A DNA stretch of 35,423 bases, from contig NZ_JYNS01000025.1 of assembly GCF_000934725.1 (NCBI RefSeq), forward strand, positions 1-35,423. Reading direction: 5' to 3'. A program made the position numbers and the translations under genes. The stretch comes from Methyloterricola oryzae (GTDB lineage Bacteria > Pseudomonadota > Gammaproteobacteria > Methylococcales > Methylococcaceae). A model generated the notes under the pieces. That model did not search any database, was not told the origin of the DNA, and was given only the letters and a program-made list of their open reading frames with translations. Below, piece after piece: positions 33,437 through 35,423 of this stretch (position 1 is its first letter; every line of letters begins with the position of its first letter).

Positions 33437-35263
33437 ATGAATTCGAAGACCGCTGTTGTCCTGTTGTCGCTGGCCCTGTTTCTGCCTGAAGCGGCCCTCG
33501 CCTGGTGGAACGACGACTGGCCTTCCAGAAAACAGATTACCGTGGACGCGGCGGCCACCGGCGGCGACGTTCAGGAGACGCTGACCGACTTTCCCATGCT
33601 GATGCGCCTGCATACCGGGAACTTCGGGTTTTTCGCCGACCTCGGGGAGAACGGTAAGGATCTGCGCTTCATGGCGGATGACAAGACGCCCTTGAAGCAC
33701 CATGTGGAGAAACTCGACGCCCTGAACGAGATGGCTCTGGTGTGGGTGAAGGTTCCCAAGGTGCGCGGCGGCATGGCGACCGATTCCCTGTGGATGTACT
33801 ACGGCAACGCCAATACGGCGGATGGTTCGGACCCGAAGGCCAGCTATGACGTGAACCAGTCCCTGGTGTTCCACTTTGCCGAGGGAACGGCGTTGCCCGA
33901 GGACGCCACGGCCTATGCGAACAATGCCGTGGAATCGCGGGCGGTGATCGATCCGGCCGGTTGGATCGGCGCGGCCGCGCGCTTCGATGGAAGCACGCAC
34001 ATGGATGTCAAGGCATCGCCCTCCCTGGCCGTCGTGCCGGAAACTGGCTGGACCTTCAGCGCCTGGGTGAAGATCGATGGTCAACAGCAGCCGAGCCTGC
34101 TGATGCTGGCCCAGGACAGTCCGAACATGATCGACCTGAGCCTCAACGGCACCGCGCTGACAGCCCGCTACCAGGGCCCCAACAGCCTGGCGGTGCAGAC
34201 CACGCCTGCGGTCAATCTGACCCTTGGCAAGTGGCAGCATGTGGCGCTGGTGGTCACAAAGGACAGGATGGAACTGTTCCTTGACGGAATGCCAGTGGCC
34301 AACGCAGCCATTGCCCTGGTCCCCATGAATCCTGCCCTGTTCATCGGCGGCGCCGACACGCGGCCCGGATTTGCGGGCTTCCTGGACGAGGTGCAGGTGG
34401 CCAAAGTCGCGCGTAGCGCCGACTGGATCAAGCTGCAATACCGCAGCCAGAGCCCGGATTTCACCGTGCTCAATCTGGGCCAGGACGAAAGCAAGGGTTC
34501 CGAGGGCGGACCCAATTATTTCGTCATCATCCTGCAGAGCCTCACCGTGGACGGCTGGGTGGTGATCGCCCTGTGCGGGGTCATGTTCATCATCAGCTCC
34601 CTGGTCATGGTCACCAAGGGCCTGTCTATCTCTCGTTCGCGCAAGGACAACCGCGCTTTTCTCGACCAGTATCGCAGCATGGACGCCAAGGCCGACCCGG
34701 CGGCCCTGGATCAGGAGGAGACCGAGGAGGAGAAGGAGCTAGAGGAGTCCGCGTTTCTCACCGCCCTGGTGGGCAAGCACGACCACTTCCAGTCGTCGCC
34801 CATCTACCACGTCTACCATGCCGGTGTGCAGGAGCTGAAAAAGCGCTTCGCCGAAGGCGTGGCGGACAAGCCCCTTACCGCCGAAGCCATCAACGTGATC
34901 CGCGCGCGCCTGGATGCGGCGGTGGTGCGGGAAGGGCAGAAGCTGAACCAGAACATGGTGCTGCTCACCATCGCCATCTCCGGCGGGCCGTTCCTGGGCC
35001 TGCTCGGCACCGTGCTGGGGGTGATGATCACCTTCGCCGTGATCGCCGCCACCGGCGACGTCAACATCAACTCCATCGCCCCCGGCATCTCCGGTGCCCT
35101 GCTCGCCACCGTCGCCGGCCTGGCCGTCGCCATCCCCGCCCTGTTTGGCTACAACTACCTGCTCACCCAGATCAAGGACCTGACGGCGGACATGCACGTG
35201 TTCACCGACGAGTTCCTGGCCATGGTCTCCGAGCGCGCCGCAGACCTGCAGCGCGAGGGCTAA
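33437..35263 (+). CDS. exbB: DUF2341/LamG-type ectodomain fused to a MotA/TolQ/ExbB proton channel
   Basis: This encodes 608 aa, more than twice the size of ordinary ExbB (about 230-330 aa). Residues 1-22 are a signal peptide (ending EAALA). A DUF2341 domain spans about 50-135 (DFPMLMRLHT, DLRFMADD, MALVWVKVP, LWMYYGNANTADG). A LamG/concanavalin-like domain spans about 140-340 (LVFHFAEGTA, AARFDGS, TFSAWVKID, KWQHVALVV, LFIGGADTRPGFAGFLDEVQVA). Next come a membrane helix (372-395), an acidic cytoplasmic stretch (DQEETEEEKELEE) and the ExbB core with two helices (about 507-535, GGPFLGLLGTVLGVMITF; 552-576, ALLATVAGLAVAIPALFGYNY). ExbB and ExbD form the proton-driven motor for TonB-type energy transfer. 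The periplasmic lectin-like part could bind glycan or a surface partner (inference). exbD follows 3 bases after the stop. Confidence 0.88.
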   Translation: MNSKTAVVLLSLALFLPEAALAWWNDDWPSRKQITVDAAATGGDVQETLTDFPMLMRLHTGNFGFFADLGENGKDLRFMADDKTPLKHHVEKLDALNEMALVWVKVPKVRGGMATDSLWMYYGNANTADGSDPKASYDVNQSLVFHFAEGTALPEDATAYANNAVESRAVIDPAGWIGAAARFDGSTHMDVKASPSLAVVPETGWTFSAWVKIDGQQQPSLLMLAQDSPNMIDLSLNGTALTARYQGPNSLAVQTTPAVNLTLGKWQHVALVVTKDRMELFLDGMPVANAAIALVPMNPALFIGGADTRPGFAGFLDEVQVAKVARSADWIKLQYRSQSPDFTVLNLGQDESKGSEGGPNYFVIILQSLTVDGWVVIALCGVMFIISSLVMVTKGLSISRSRKDNRAFLDQYRSMDAKADPAALDQEETEEEKELEESAFLTALVGKHDHFQSSPIYHVYHAGVQELKKRFAEGVADKPLTAEAINVIRARLDAAVVREGQKLNQNMVLLTIAISGGPFLGLLGTVLGVMITFAVIAATGDVNINSIAPGISGALLATVAGLAVAIPALFGYNYLLTQIKDLTADMHVFTDEFLAMVSERAADLQREG

Positions 35264-35266
35264 GCC

Positions 35267-35423
35267 ATGAAAATCGGCGAGGAAGGCAAGGTCTACGACG
35301 ACATCAACATCACGCCCATGCTGGACGTGGCGTATGTGCTGCTGCTGATCTTCATCATCATGACCACGGCGACGGTGCAGGGCATCACCGTCAACCTGCC
35401 CAAGGCCAGCAGCACGCTGGCCC
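35267..35423 (+). CDS. exbD: ExbD/TolR-type proton-channel partner, N-terminal part (cut by window end)
   Basis: The frame opens at an ATG 3 bases after the ExbB-fusion stop, with GAGGG 8 bases upstream, and runs off the window after 52 codons. A short cytoplasmic start (MKIGEEGKVYDDINITPML) leads into one membrane helix, MLDVAYVLLLIFIIM. It contains the essential Asp (D20, the counterpart of ExbD Asp25 and TolR Asp23) that carries protons. The beginning of the periplasmic part (TVQGITVNLPKASS) matches the family. With the ExbB fusion it should form the motor complex. A tonB gene and an outer-membrane receptor would be expected further downstream. Confidence 0.9.
   Translation, partial: MKIGEEGKVYDDINITPMLDVAYVLLLIFIIMTTATVQGITVNLPKASSTLA

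Overview
The window is GC-rich Gram-negative chromosome, most likely gammaproteobacterial. It has lipoproteins, an HME-RND efflux system, two-partner secretion with POTRA/FhaC architecture, ExbB/ExbD and PhoB-type Pho boxes. I cannot fix the genus from sequence alone. All complete genes are on the + strand except one small lipoprotein.

Left part (1-7127). The window opens inside an IS481-type transposase. Its right end lies directly against the 3' remnant of a magnesium-transporting P-type ATPase (mgtA), which also carries a frameshift and a nonsense codon. A small secreted cysteine protein follows, then a tightly overlapping czcCBA-type divalent-cation efflux operon (outer-membrane factor, periplasmic adaptor, RND pump).

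Accessory stretch (7128-8557). About 1 kb without an intact gene holds a good candidate integron recombination site (attC) on the - strand and the last strand of a decayed outer-membrane protein. A small - strand lipoprotein gene comes next.

Middle (8785-17980). A three-gene unit encodes a DUF3604 secreted protein, a parvulin-type peptidyl-prolyl isomerase and a HupE/UreJ-type membrane protein. It is followed by the remains of a Tn402/Tn5053-family transposon: one terminal inverted repeat with an internal TniA-type repeat, a res site and an intact tniR resolvase, but no tniABQ. A large hybrid sensor histidine kinase with four PAS domains stands alone after it.

Right part (18387-35423). This looks like one phosphate-starvation locus. 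A three-unit Pho box with a well-placed -10 precedes a secreted protein with a Pro/Thr linker, a PstS-like periplasmic-binding-fold protein, a TpsB transporter and a giant TpsA exoprotein (3358 aa). After a strong hairpin, a second Pho box of five heptamers at exact 11-bp spacing precedes an ExbB proton-channel protein fused to an N-terminal DUF2341/LamG-type ectodomain, and then exbD, which is cut by the window end. The layout recalls the phosphate-regulated pdtA/pdtB-exbB2/exbD2 region of Pseudomonas aeruginosa. The working model is that phosphate limitation induces export of a huge surface protein together with a phosphate-binding-like partner and a dedicated proton-motive-force energiser. 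This whole locus, with the ExbB fusion, is the most interesting content of the window.
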